Part shown: positions 14,353-21,092 of the stretch, in pieces
Numbering within the stretch: the first letter of the stretch is position 1
Layout: each line of letters begins with the position of its first letter
From: a virus
Reading direction: 5' to 3' (one strand)
Length of the DNA: 43,954 nucleotides
Virus record (IMG/VR): IMGVR_UViG_3300018074_000007
Span: 1-43,954 of that record
Notes under the pieces: model-generated
What the model was told of the DNA's origin: nothing
Database searches by the model: none
The model's input: the letters and a program-made list of their open reading frames with translations, nothing else
Program-made: the position numbers and the translations under genes

Positions 14353-14375
14353 TACGGCATAGTCTACGGCATAGT
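14353..14375 (+). repeat. tandem 11-bp repeats, probable integrase arm-type sites (right)
   Basis: TACGGCATAGT occurs at 14353-14363 and again at 14365-14375, one base apart. Together with the left pair the consensus is TRCGGCATAGT, and in both pairs the second copy is followed by TTTC. The pair lies 83 bp beyond the core, on the P' side. Confidence 0.7.
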
Positions 14376-14383
14376 TTTCCCGC

Positions 14384-14551
14384 TCACAGATGGAGCCGTT
14401 CATATGCCCAACGCCCCACCCTGGACTTGACGCTGAACACACCGATCAGAGCGAAGAGAAACGTGTCCTCCAGCTTGAACCACAGGCACCAGAAGATGAT
14501 GCGGGGCCGACGACGAGCGATCCGCCAGAAGGACTTGCGAAGTGTCGTCAT
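14384..14551 (-). CDS. small basic membrane protein, 55 aa
   Basis: Starts at an ATG overlapping the stop of the upstream gene (ATGA). The N-terminus is strongly basic (RKSFWRIARRRPR), followed by a hydrophobic stretch with aromatic residues (IIFWCLWF and FLFALIGVF) that should insert in the inner membrane. It is the last gene of the leftward accessory cluster, next to the attachment site, where phages often carry superinfection-exclusion or conversion genes. Function not assignable. Confidence 0.6.
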   Translation of the reverse strand: MTTLRKSFWRIARRRPRIIFWCLWFKLEDTFLFALIGVFSVKSRVGRWAYERLHL

Positions 14552-14778
14552 CCGAGCGCGGCCACGCATTCGACATGGATGGGTACGGCGGGAGCCGTGT
14601 ACGGATGGCCTGCGGCGGCTTTCTCCCGGTCCTCCTTGTTGGTGGGCGGCAGCGCACGCAACGTAATCACATCCCCTGCCTTGAAGCGATTCTCGCAGTA
14701 CGGGCAGACGCCATCCGGGTCCATGACGAGCGGGTGATCCGCCTTCAGCTTCCAAGCACGGCCTGCGGCGTCAGGCAT
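14548..14778 (-). CDS. zinc-binding-like small protein, 76 aa
   Basis: The sequence has GVCPYCENRFKAGDVITLR in the middle and PIHVECVAALG at the end, so a CxxC pair plus a later His/Cys can form one zinc site. Small phage proteins with this treble-clef-like layout are common but mostly uncharacterised. It overlaps both neighbours by a few bases, consistent with a compact operon. Confidence 0.65.
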   Translation of the reverse strand: MPDAAGRAWKLKADHPLVMDPDGVCPYCENRFKAGDVITLRALPPTNKEDREKAAAGHPYTAPAVPIHVECVAALG

Positions 14779-15070
14779 CCTTCCCCTGCTTCCATTCTTC
14801 GCCCTCGGCGGTGAGGCGATGCAGTTTCACGCACATGCCCAGCAGCACCTTGCTCATGTTCATGTTGACTCTGAGTGATTCCTGCAACATCTGGCTCGTC
14901 TCCAATGCGCGTCTTCGCCACCGCCCGGCGACGACGACCCAAGCGATGAAGAGCACCCAGGCCATGACCGCGCTCAGTCGGTACCAATCGTGCAGCTTGA
15001 ACACGAGGAAGAGATTCAGACCCACGTTCAGTCCGGCCAGTGTGATGCACGCTTTCTCCAGCTTACTCAC
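14771..15070 (-). CDS. small protein with two membrane segments, 99 aa
   Basis: Two hydrophobic helices are visible (ITLAGLNVGLNLFLVF, about residues 9-24, and AVMAWVLFIAWVVVAG, about 34-49), separated by a short polar turn. A helical, probably cytoplasmic tail follows. ATGA overlap with the gene upstream. The topology would also suit a holin-like protein, but it is far from the endolysin, so an accessory membrane function is as likely. Confidence 0.65.
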   Translation of the reverse strand: MSKLEKACITLAGLNVGLNLFLVFKLHDWYRLSAVMAWVLFIAWVVVAGRWRRRALETSQMLQESLRVNMNMSKVLLGMCVKLHRLTAEGEEWKQGKDA

Positions 15071-15261
15071 GTCGCAGTTCCTTCCTCGATCTCGGTCGCC
15101 ATGTTGCGGAGCACGGAAGGCAAGCTCGCAATCAGCTCAGGGACGGCTGCGACGGAGAAACCGTTCCCACGGTTACCCCCCACGACGATCACGGCTACCA
15201 GCTTTCCCTTCGTCTTCCACATGATCGTGTTCACGAGATCGTCGTAGCGTCCCTTCTCCAT
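15067..15261 (-). CDS. hypothetical protein, 64 aa
   Basis: The start at 15261 has a strong ribosome-binding site (AAAGGGGAG). The sequence looks folded, with a beta-rich part (KLVAVIVVGGN) followed by an amphipathic helix (VPELIASLPSVLRNMATEIE). It overlaps the gene upstream by 89 nt in another frame, unusually long for this genome; a later in-frame ATG at 15222 would shorten the overlap. Function unknown. Confidence 0.6.
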   Translation of the reverse strand: MEKGRYDDLVNTIMWKTKGKLVAVIVVGGNRGNGFSVAAVPELIASLPSVLRNMATEIEEGTAT

Positions 15262-15472
15262 CCGGCTCCCCTTTCAAGGCAGTGACTGCGGTGTAGACCA
15301 CATTCAGGCAGCCCAAGCAGACGCGAAGGAACATACGATCCCCGAGGCGTGGACTGGCGAACTCCAGAAAGATCACCCCATCCCGTGACTCACAGACGTA
15401 GCAGGCGTTTCCCCGGTCATCCTCGGCTATCTTGATCGAGCCGTTGTTCATCCGGCGTATGCGACTCGCCAT
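15173..15472 (-). CDS. small protein with two cysteine pairs, 99 aa
   Basis: ATG 15472 follows AAGGAG at good spacing. The folded part carries NACYVCESRDG and VCLGCLNVVY, two CxxC-type pairs that can form a zinc ribbon. The C-terminal 30 residues are polar and lie in the long overlap with the next gene, so they may be a non-conserved tail. Role unknown. Confidence 0.6.
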   Translation of the reverse strand: MASRIRRMNNGSIKIAEDDRGNACYVCESRDGVIFLEFASPRLGDRMFLRVCLGCLNVVYTAVTALKGEPDGEGTLRRSREHDHVEDEGKAGSRDRRGG

Positions 15473-15884
15473 GTGCGCTCTCCTTGATGACTCGTTCGAT
15501 CTTCTCGTATTCGGCAAGCAGCTCAGCCACCACCTCGGCATGGCCCCGCAGGGCTTCCTCTTCCGTGGCATAGCGTCGCTGAATACCGAGGTCGGGATGG
15601 TAGGGACGACTGAAATAGGGAGAGACCTCTACTTCTGGCTCAAACGCCATCGTCTCGAAGATGATCGGGGGTCCTTCGCCGTCGAAGCTGTGGTCGATCC
15701 CGAGCCAGACGGTGGAGACATGAACCCCGTTCGGGAGTGTGGTACTCGCCACCCGCAGGTAACCGGGGAGTTGATGGAGCTGCGCCCATTCGAAGAGGCC
15801 GATCCTCTGCCCGTTCCGGTCGTAATGACCCATGTCGGGCAGTTCGATGTAGTCACCGTTCGGCAACTCCCACTTGTCCGTCAT
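15417..15884 (-). CDS. hypothetical protein, 155 aa
   Basis: The start is ATG 15884, overlapping the stop of the Cys-rich secreted-protein gene (ATGA); the frame is open further upstream but that part covers the latter. The protein looks like a soluble beta-rich fold (WELPNGDYIELPDMGHYD, GVHVSTVWLGIDHSF) with a helical C-terminus. The segment around HVSTVWLGIDHSF and IIFETMAFE is a pattern seen in small phage proteins that I cannot name. Function unknown. Confidence 0.65.
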   Translation of the reverse strand: MTDKWELPNGDYIELPDMGHYDRNGQRIGLFEWAQLHQLPGYLRVASTTLPNGVHVSTVWLGIDHSFDGEGPPIIFETMAFEPEVEVSPYFSRPYHPDLGIQRRYATEEEALRGHAEVVAELLAEYEKIERVIKESAHGESHTPDEQRLDQDSRG

Positions 15885-16099
15885 CCGTTGCAGGCACAGC
15901 CTGATGGTGAGTGGCAGGTGTTGCTCGTGGGGATGCAGGTATCGCCGCAGGCTTTCCCCTGACGGCAGACCTTGCAGCAGGACCCTCCGGGACCGGACGT
16001 ATCCGTTCCACACGCGAGGGGCGTAGCCGAGCTGGCCGCGAGCAAGGTCCCGGCCACGAACAGCCACGCGAGCCACCGCAGAGCATTATTTCTTCGCAC
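15881..16099 (-). CDS. secreted Cys-rich protein of the KICRKGKACGDSCI type
   Basis: 72 aa from GTG 16099, with GGGAGGGCGAC just upstream. A signal peptide is clear: RRNN, hydrophobic core ALRWLAWLFVAGTLLAAS, then an AxA-like site before CGTDTSG. The mature part is cysteine-rich and contains KVCRQGKACGDTCI, then NTCHSPSGCACNG. It is close to a short motif, KICRKGKACGDSCI, widely seen in small secreted bacterial proteins of unknown role. In a phage it may be a lysogenic-conversion or envelope protein. The eight or so cysteines suggest disulfides. Confidence 0.75.
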   Translation of the reverse strand: MRRNNALRWLAWLFVAGTLLAASSATPLACGTDTSGPGGSCCKVCRQGKACGDTCIPTSNTCHSPSGCACNG

Positions 16100-16481
16100 G
16101 TCGCCCTCCCCGCGCGCGTTTCCGCGCATACACGTAGAACTGTTCATCCCCATCTAGTCCCGGTCGGGCGACGAACTCGTACTTCGGCAGCTTCTCGGAC
16201 CACCCCCCGACCATGTTGCGGGCATAGGACGAATGTCGGTACGGCCCGGTCAGCCGCGCCCAATGACCTGGCTTCTCATCGAGGGGGACGATAAGGGTGT
16301 CGATCTGTCCACGCCGCGGCGGCTCGGGCGGCGGTTCATCGACCCACTTGAAGACGTTCTCCTTCGGCATGCGGGCTCCTGTGGGTGCTATTGATGCCCC
16401 GCAGTGTGAACAGGGATCGCGGGGGGTGGCTTGGCGACATTCCTGACATCGCAGGAGCTGACCGACGACGGCTCTTCCCAT
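16086..16481 (-). CDS. zinc-ribbon protein with basic C-terminus, 131 aa
   Basis: The N-terminus carries a classic rubredoxin-like ribbon, LRCQECRQATPRDPCSHCGA, with four cysteines. The C-terminal part is beta-rich and ends in a basic tail (RKRARGGRRAKK). ATG 16481 is one base from the upstream stop, but an internal ATG at 16370 has the better ribosome-binding site (AGGAG) and would give a 94-aa form without the ribbon. Both products may be made. No function assigned. Confidence 0.65.
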   Translation of the reverse strand: MGRAVVGQLLRCQECRQATPRDPCSHCGASIAPTGARMPKENVFKWVDEPPPEPPRRGQIDTLIVPLDEKPGHWARLTGPYRHSSYARNMVGGWSEKLPKYEFVARPGLDGDEQFYVYARKRARGGRRAKK

Positions 16482-16482
16482 G

Positions 16483-16656
16483 TTAATCTCGTGGCCAATC
16501 GGGCGGAATGACGGTCAGTTCCTTCATCAGCGCAATGCTGGTTATGCCGGTATCAGTGAAGACGATCAACACGTAGTCGTGCGGATTGGGGGGTGGCAAT
16601 TTCCCCTTGATGAGACACACCCGTCCCCGGAACGTGTATTGCGCGTCTACAGCCAT
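16483..16656 (-). CDS. hypothetical protein, 57 aa
   Basis: Compact reading frame from ATG 16656, overlapping the end of the upstream gene by 10 nt and ending one base before the next start. The sequence looks folded and beta-rich (AQYTFRGRVCLIKGKLPPP, then HDYVLIVFTDTGITSIAL). It fills what would otherwise be a gap in the operon. Function unknown. Confidence 0.6.
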   Translation of the reverse strand: MAVDAQYTFRGRVCLIKGKLPPPNPHDYVLIVFTDTGITSIALMKELTVIPPDWPRD

Positions 16657-16964
16657 CGGTACTCGATCTCTTTGGCCAGCACTTGCAGGGCGGTGTTGAG
16701 GGCGTCTCGTACGGCCTCCTCCGTGGTGTCATCTCGATAGAGTCCCCAACCACTCAGCCGATTGAAGACGGCCTCGACCATCGCGTCACTCGCCTCGGTG
16801 GGCGGGACGAACACGTAGCGCTGCGCTGCCCGTTCTGGTTCGGCAGGCGTTTTCGTTCGCAGCTTCGCTGGGGCGCCACACTCCGGGCACCGCGGCGGCA
16901 GGGTGCGGAGTGCCACGGTTATCGACCCCGGTGTTTGGCCAGATGCACGGACAGCCACCGCCAC
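16647..16964 (-). CDS. hypothetical protein with a CxxC pair, about 105 aa
   Basis: Starts at one of two GTG codons (16964 or 16958; GGAAG is better placed for the second). It contains LPPRCPECGAPAKLR, one zinc-knuckle half, and then a helical region (ASDAMVEAVFNRLSG, EEAVRDALNTALQVLAKEIE) in the style of small phage proteins. No ligand pair completing a zinc site is evident, so it may dimerise around metal. Function unknown. Confidence 0.55.
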   Translation of the reverse strand: MAVAVRASGQTPGSITVALRTLPPRCPECGAPAKLRTKTPAEPERAAQRYVFVPPTEASDAMVEAVFNRLSGWGLYRDDTTEEAVRDALNTALQVLAKEIEYRWL

Positions 16965-16979
16965 TTCCGATGCCCGTAC

Positions 16980-17393
16980 TTAAGTTCCATTGGCGGCACC
17001 TCGTCGCACACTGGACACCGGATCGAAAGCCCCCAGGAGCTGCCTGCGTGCCGAGCGGAAAAGTATCTCTCCCACCCGGTGGGTAAGAGCGGCGCCAGGA
17101 ATCCCCAGGCTCTCCGCGTAGAGATCGAGGAAAGTTTTGCAGTGACCGTACGCGAATGCGATATGACGCTCAAGCTCAGCTTCTGCGCTGCCGTTCGATG
17201 ATGGAGCTTCCGCGCGGCGAGTCCCATGTTTCTTGCCTTTCCAGAGGTTAGTCTTGCGGTGGGGATTCTGGATGCATGTCAGCATGTGGTAGCGCATCCC
17301 GGTCTCGCTGGTGTACGCCTTGCCCGACTTCGTGGTCGTGGTACCGCAGAACTCACACTTGAGGGTCTTCTGGACTGCTGTTCCTGACGCCAT
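16980..17393 (-). CDS. C2H2-like zinc-finger protein, 137 aa
   Basis: ATG 17393 follows AGGAG at about 10 nt; longer in-frame versions would run into the structured non-coding segment. The N-terminal part has a classical finger pattern, CEFCGTTTTKSGKAY followed by RYHMLTC, with spacing near C-x2-C-x16-H-x4-C. The C-terminal part is helical and basic. It is the first gene of the leftward accessory cluster and could be its DNA-binding regulator, but that is inference. Confidence 0.65.
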   Translation of the reverse strand: MASGTAVQKTLKCEFCGTTTTKSGKAYTSETGMRYHMLTCIQNPHRKTNLWKGKKHGTRRAEAPSSNGSAEAELERHIAFAYGHCKTFLDLYAESLGIPGAALTHRVGEILFRSARRQLLGAFDPVSSVRRGAANGT

Positions 17394-17464
17394 GTGGCTA
17401 TCGCTCCTGAGCTTCGGGGACGCCCGTATGTTGTGGACAAGATGTGGAGTCCGCAACCCCCGCC

Positions 17465-17494
17465 CTTGACAGCTCCACAGGAAAGCGCCAATCT
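17465..17494 (+). promoter_or_regulatory. possible rightward promoter before the structured RNA
   Basis: A consensus -35 box, TTGACA, lies at 17465-17470. At 18 bp distance is CAATCT (17489-17494), a weak -10. If active, transcription would start near 17500, exactly where the multi-stem element begins. The -10 is poor, so this is only suggestive. Confidence 0.3.
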
Positions 17495-17500
17495 CGGCTC

Positions 17501-17575
17501 GGGCTAGGGCCGTGCCCAGAGCCACCTGCGTCAGGTGGTGCGTTGCCCCCTCGCAACGCTCGGTGCCCCTAGCCC
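17501..17575 (+). ncRNA. three-helix structured RNA element
   Basis: A 75-nt segment in the 307-nt gene-free stretch 17394-17700 folds into a multi-branch structure. The outer stem is GGGCTAGGG (17501-17509) with CCCTAGCCC (17567-17575). Inner hairpin A is CCACCTG/CAGGTGG (17522-17538). Inner hairpin B is CGTTGC/GCAACG (17541-17558). All three helices are perfect. The size resembles a tRNA, but the loops do not fit (no TTCRANY, wrong base at position 33). AGGAGG follows directly. The strand is uncertain; a TTGACA box upstream favours plus. Confidence 0.5.
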
Positions 17576-17585
17576 AAGGAGGGTC

Positions 17586-17679
17586 CCGAAAACGTCGCGC
17601 CAGGATGCCCTCAAAACGACGATCTCCCCCTTGCCCGTATCAGGACAAGGGGGAGATTGAGCACAGGGACCGAAAACGT
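17586..17679. repeat. direct repeats flanking the late terminator hairpin
   Basis: CCGAAAACGTC occurs at 17586-17596 and 17669-17679, one copy on each side of the strong hairpin at 17622-17657, and each is preceded by a similar GGGTC/GGGAC context. The arrangement could be a protein-binding pair or the footprint of an insertion or rearrangement. It has no assigned function. Confidence 0.4.
17622..17657 (-). terminator. strong hairpin terminator of the late operon
   Basis: ATCTCCCCCTTG (17622-17633) and CAAGGGGGAGAT (17646-17657) form a perfect 12-bp stem with a 12-nt loop. On the minus strand the stem is followed by CGTCGTTTTG, so the U-run is weak. It lies about 45 nt beyond the last late gene (17701) and separates the late operon from the accessory cluster. 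It may act in both directions. Confidence 0.7.
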
Positions 17680-17700
17680 CAGATCATGGTGATGTGTCGG

Positions 17701-20595
17701 TTATCGTCTCGGACGCTCCTCCAGGAGGCCCGGCAGGAACGGAATGGTGCTGAGCGCTGGGACGCCTGCCTTCAGAATCTTCTTCCGCATCCTGACGGTC
17801 AGCTTCACGCTCGGGAACGTCCCACCTTTGAGCTTAACCATCGTGATCTTCATAGGCTCATCGAGCCACCGGAAGATGCGCTCGACTGCTTTGGGGACCG
17901 CGATCCCATAGGTGATATGTGCTGACTCGGGATGCAGGCTGGCGCGGCGCACGCGATCCTCGGGGGTCACCCAGGCGAAGCGGTCGAGTCCCTCGTCCGC
18001 TGCCTGCCGGAGCGAGGCGCCCGTACTGAGCTGCGCCCACCGCTCGGTCGGCACGAAGGGGTTGTCGGCGATAGAGCGGGAGTACCCTGCCCCCGGACGA
18101 TTCGCTTTCTGACCGACATCGCTCTGCGCTTCAATCATCAGGTAGGTGTTGTCGTGGATTTCACCACGGGCATGGGTCTGTATATTTTCCACGCCCGAGT
18201 CGCTGAAATGGCCCCCGGAGATTTTCCCTTTCAGGTCTGGATTGATGACGAGGATTTCCCGGTACGGCGCGCTCTGGTCTACGCGCTGGTAGGTCGAATA
18301 CTCCGTGTTGCCGACGCCCTCACCCTCGGGCGTGAAGTCCCCGGTCTGTTCGAGGCCCTCGACAGCCTGCTGCCGGAGGAAGTCCATATCCATCCGATCC
18401 GGGTCCGCGTCGAGCAATGCCCGAGCCGCTTCAGCCTGTTGACCTTCCGCTCGCTGGAGTCGCTGCACCAACCCACGGAGCTGTTCACCATTGGGGTCCG
18501 GCCCGCGAACACCGGGGAGCGGGAGCTGCGCCGGATCACCCCGCAACCGATTCAGACGCTCGATGGCCTGCTCCAAGTTGGTGTTGTCCGTCTCGTCCGC
18601 ATACGCACTGAGCGTGCGTTCATCCATGCCCTCGAAGTCCGCTTGCTGCAACGGATCGTATTCCTCCATCAGGGCCTGGAACTCGCGCTCGCCCCCTTCC
18701 GGGCCGTAGAAGTCCTGGAGGGATGTCTTCAACTCGTTGAGGCGTTCATCGCGCGCTCGCAGCTCCTCCGGGAAACGGTCGTTACGATAGTATTCCGCCT
18801 CCTGTTCAGCGAGGTGCTCCACCTCCTGGTTGATGACTTCCTCCGTCATTTCCCGCCCGCCGCTCCCCTCCAAGACCTCACGCTCCAGGTGTCTCACCGG
18901 GGAGAACTCATCAATGATGTCCAACAGTTCGTCGTGCGTCACCACCTTCGCGGCCGTCGCAAGGTGATCGTCGTACTGCGCACCGTATGCGTCCATCACC
19001 GCCTTCAGCTCAGCCTTCGGCACGTTCGGATTCCCATTCAGGCGTTTGATCCAATCCCGGATCGTTGCCTGCTCCGGCATGTTGGGGTCTGTGTCCACGA
19101 CCGTCCGCAAACGCGACTGGAATCCAGACAAATCCTCTGCCTCACCACGCGGGCCGATGGCGGGTGCTGGAGGTTTGGGCTTCGCCTTCATAACGGCGGT
19201 CCCGGCCTGGGGGGCGCCCTTGCGCACAATCGCGAACGTCCCGTCCGCACGGCGCTGCATCTGCGCGCGAATACCGGCCGCGTTGAATGTCTTCATCTGG
19301 CCGACCGCCGCGTCCCGTGACAACCCTTCCGCCAGCACACTCGATCCGGTTCCCGGTTGCCGTACCAGCGCCGTCGAGCGCGGCTGGTAGGGCACGAGGG
19401 CGGTGGAGCGTTGTTCGACCGGAGCGAGCGCCATGTTCGGACGCCGGGTCAGCGCCATCGAGGGACTACCCGCCCGTTGCGCCTGTTCCTCAGCCCAGGA
19501 CTGCGGGAGATTCACGTCGCCTTGATAGGCGCCCTGTTCGAGCCGCCCGATGGCCTTCTGCTGCCGCTGTCCACCGATCCGCCGCGCGACACCTTCGTCC
19601 GCGATGACATCGGTGACATTGACCTCGATCTGCCCCGTCTGCGGATCACGCCAGCCCCCGATATGAGCGTGCGGCTGCTTCAGCCGATCCCGAACCTGAG
19701 GCGACTGCATCCACCGCTGAATCGCTTCCGCAGGGTTCTCCACGTTGGCCGGGATCGTATGTGTGAACGCCGGATCGGCGACAGCGAAGCCGGTCGCTTG
19801 CGAGGGCTTCCGCGTGAGCGGGTTCAACGTCACGCCACCCTGATCCACGATGCTCTTGTAGATGCCCGTCGCATCCTCGCGGCGCCGCATGAACGTCGGC
19901 ACGTTCATGGACGTGCCGAGGCCCCGGCGTTCCGCGCGGTAGGGCTGTCGCATGAACGTCGGGATGTCGAGGGCGAGATTGCCGACAGCGGGCGCCGGAC
20001 GACCTGTCCGCGCGGGCGAACTGAGCACACTCCACTCAGGCGCCCCGGCCGCGAAGAGCCGCGCCTCTGGGTTCGCCGTCAGCTCAGCCGCACGCAGCGC
20101 CGCCGCCGCAGGCTCTACCGCGCGCGCGGGCAGGAGTCCCCGCAGCTCGGGCAGGAACATCGCCCCCACCGCGATCATGTTCCCGAGGCCCTGCGGTCCC
20201 ATCTGGCCATCGAGGCCGCGAGGTTGATGACCGAGCGCGATCCCGGTTATGTCTCTCACCCACTTGTCTACCAGCCCAATGCCTTGCGCCGGGGGTTGAT
20301 CGCTGAGTGGCCCGGATGCGCGTGTTGCCATCGCCGTCGCTGGGTTCTGCGTGCTCGCCGCCACGGCCCGATTGATCGTGGGGAACGGGATGGGCGGGGC
20401 AGCCATCGGAGGCTGCGGACGCGCGGGCAACGCATCCGGTCGTTGGACTATCGAAGGCGGGTTGGGATACCGGCGCGCGGAAGCCTCGGGCGACCACAGC
20501 TCAGGCGGTGGCCCGCGTTGCCCGAGGATGTTGTTCACATCCTGGCCTTGGTGTTGCAAGAGAAAGAGCCGCTGCATCCACGCAGGGAGCTGCAT
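17701..20595 (-). CDS. large internal virion (ejection) protein with polyvalent-type domains, 964 aa
   Basis: I start at ATG 20595; the frame is open to 20715 but that part lies over the start of the divergent lipoprotein gene. The first 110 residues are Pro-rich. At about 270-365 is a block I recognise from large phage and mobile-element proteins (PSQATGFAVADP, then PHAHIGGWRDPQTGQIEVNV and QQKAIGRLE). A glutamate-rich helical middle follows. At about 780-895 is a domain like those in polyvalent proteins: SGGHFSDSGVENIQTHAR, YLMIEAQSDVGQKA, DNPFVP, and GLDRFAWVTPEDR. Position after two other internal proteins suggests ejection into the host. Confidence 0.75.
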   Translation of the reverse strand: MQLPAWMQRLFLLQHQGQDVNNILGQRGPPPELWSPEASARRYPNPPSIVQRPDALPARPQPPMAAPPIPFPTINRAVAASTQNPATAMATRASGPLSDQPPAQGIGLVDKWVRDITGIALGHQPRGLDGQMGPQGLGNMIAVGAMFLPELRGLLPARAVEPAAAALRAAELTANPEARLFAAGAPEWSVLSSPARTGRPAPAVGNLALDIPTFMRQPYRAERRGLGTSMNVPTFMRRREDATGIYKSIVDQGGVTLNPLTRKPSQATGFAVADPAFTHTIPANVENPAEAIQRWMQSPQVRDRLKQPHAHIGGWRDPQTGQIEVNVTDVIADEGVARRIGGQRQQKAIGRLEQGAYQGDVNLPQSWAEEQAQRAGSPSMALTRRPNMALAPVEQRSTALVPYQPRSTALVRQPGTGSSVLAEGLSRDAAVGQMKTFNAAGIRAQMQRRADGTFAIVRKGAPQAGTAVMKAKPKPPAPAIGPRGEAEDLSGFQSRLRTVVDTDPNMPEQATIRDWIKRLNGNPNVPKAELKAVMDAYGAQYDDHLATAAKVVTHDELLDIIDEFSPVRHLEREVLEGSGGREMTEEVINQEVEHLAEQEAEYYRNDRFPEELRARDERLNELKTSLQDFYGPEGGEREFQALMEEYDPLQQADFEGMDERTLSAYADETDNTNLEQAIERLNRLRGDPAQLPLPGVRGPDPNGEQLRGLVQRLQRAEGQQAEAARALLDADPDRMDMDFLRQQAVEGLEQTGDFTPEGEGVGNTEYSTYQRVDQSAPYREILVINPDLKGKISGGHFSDSGVENIQTHARGEIHDNTYLMIEAQSDVGQKANRPGAGYSRSIADNPFVPTERWAQLSTGASLRQAADEGLDRFAWVTPEDRVRRASLHPESAHITYGIAVPKAVERIFRWLDEPMKITMVKLKGGTFPSVKLTVRMRKKILKAGVPALSTIPFLPGLLEERPRR

Positions 20596-20667
20596 GGCGG
20601 GCGGCGCTGGACGAAGCGGAGGGGTCACGGTAGGTTGGGGGTCCTTCTCCAACGACGAGGCACGGCT

Positions 20668-21027
20668 ATGAAGACGGCGATCCTCCTGCTGTTGATGGTG
20701 GGCTGTACGACCCACGCCGAACGTTGGCCTGACGCGACCGCATTCGCCGCAGCCGCAGACTACGAAATGATGTACCGACGGGTGGAGCGATGCAGCCGAC
20801 TGACCGGCTCATTTGAGTCGGTGGTCTTCCATGTCGCCCCGGATGGAACGCTCGGCCCGCAAGTCATGGGACGATGGGAGCCACCGCACTTGATCTATCT
20901 GACCGACTTCGTCGTGTCACGAAATGTCACGGACACCATCGAACACGAGATGCTCCATGACATTCTACAAAACGGCGACTCCACGCATCAAGACCCAGCG
21001 TGGGTCGCCTGCCAGCTCTTGCCGTAA
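20668..21027 (+). CDS. lipoprotein with HExxH zincin-like motif, 119 aa
   Basis: The only rightward gene inside the late block. It starts at ATG 20668 with a lipoprotein signal (KTAILLLLMVGC, lipid Cys13). Near the C-terminus is IEHEMLHDIL, giving H93-E94-xx-H97, with a third histidine at 107 (DSTHQDPAW) and Cys42/Cys115 that may pair. Small bacterial lipoproteins with this HEMLH pattern resemble metallopeptidases, but catalysis is unproven. It probably has its own promoter in 20596-20667 and may be expressed in lysogens. A leftward micro-gene overlaps its 3' end. Confidence 0.75.
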   Translation: MKTAILLLLMVGCTTHAERWPDATAFAAAADYEMMYRRVERCSRLTGSFESVVFHVAPDGTLGPQVMGRWEPPHLIYLTDFVVSRNVTDTIEHEMLHDILQNGDSTHQDPAWVACQLLP

Positions 21028-21092
21028 GACTCGTCATCCTCGTCATCGTCATCATACGGTCCCCAATAGATGACGCCGCCGACGCAGTCCAT
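20988..21092 (-). CDS. possible acidic micro-protein, 34 aa
   Basis: ATG 21092 is coupled to the stop of the upstream ejection-protein gene (TAATG). The peptide has an Asp/Glu run (YDDDDEDDE) after a short hydrophobic start (DCVGGVIYWGP). It overlaps the 3' end of the rightward lipoprotein gene by 40 nt. Coupling supports it, length and overlap speak against it. Confidence 0.35.
   Translation of the reverse strand: MDCVGGVIYWGPYDDDDEDDESYGKSWQATHAGS

Noticed and set aside
17501-17575. tRNA gene in the late/accessory spacer
   Set aside because: CCACC/GGTGG with a 7-nt loop mimics an anticodon arm, but position 33 is G and the other hairpin lacks a T-loop.
17932-19320. Long plus-strand reading frame (462 codons) opposite the large ejection protein
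   Set aside because: It is a shadow of a GC-rich minus gene with clear domains; composition is Arg/Leu/Val-rich without a recognisable fold.
19357-20667. Upstream extension of the rightward lipoprotein frame
   Set aside because: It lies antisense to the ejection protein and ends in a natural signal peptide start at 20668; only the last 119 codons look like a gene.
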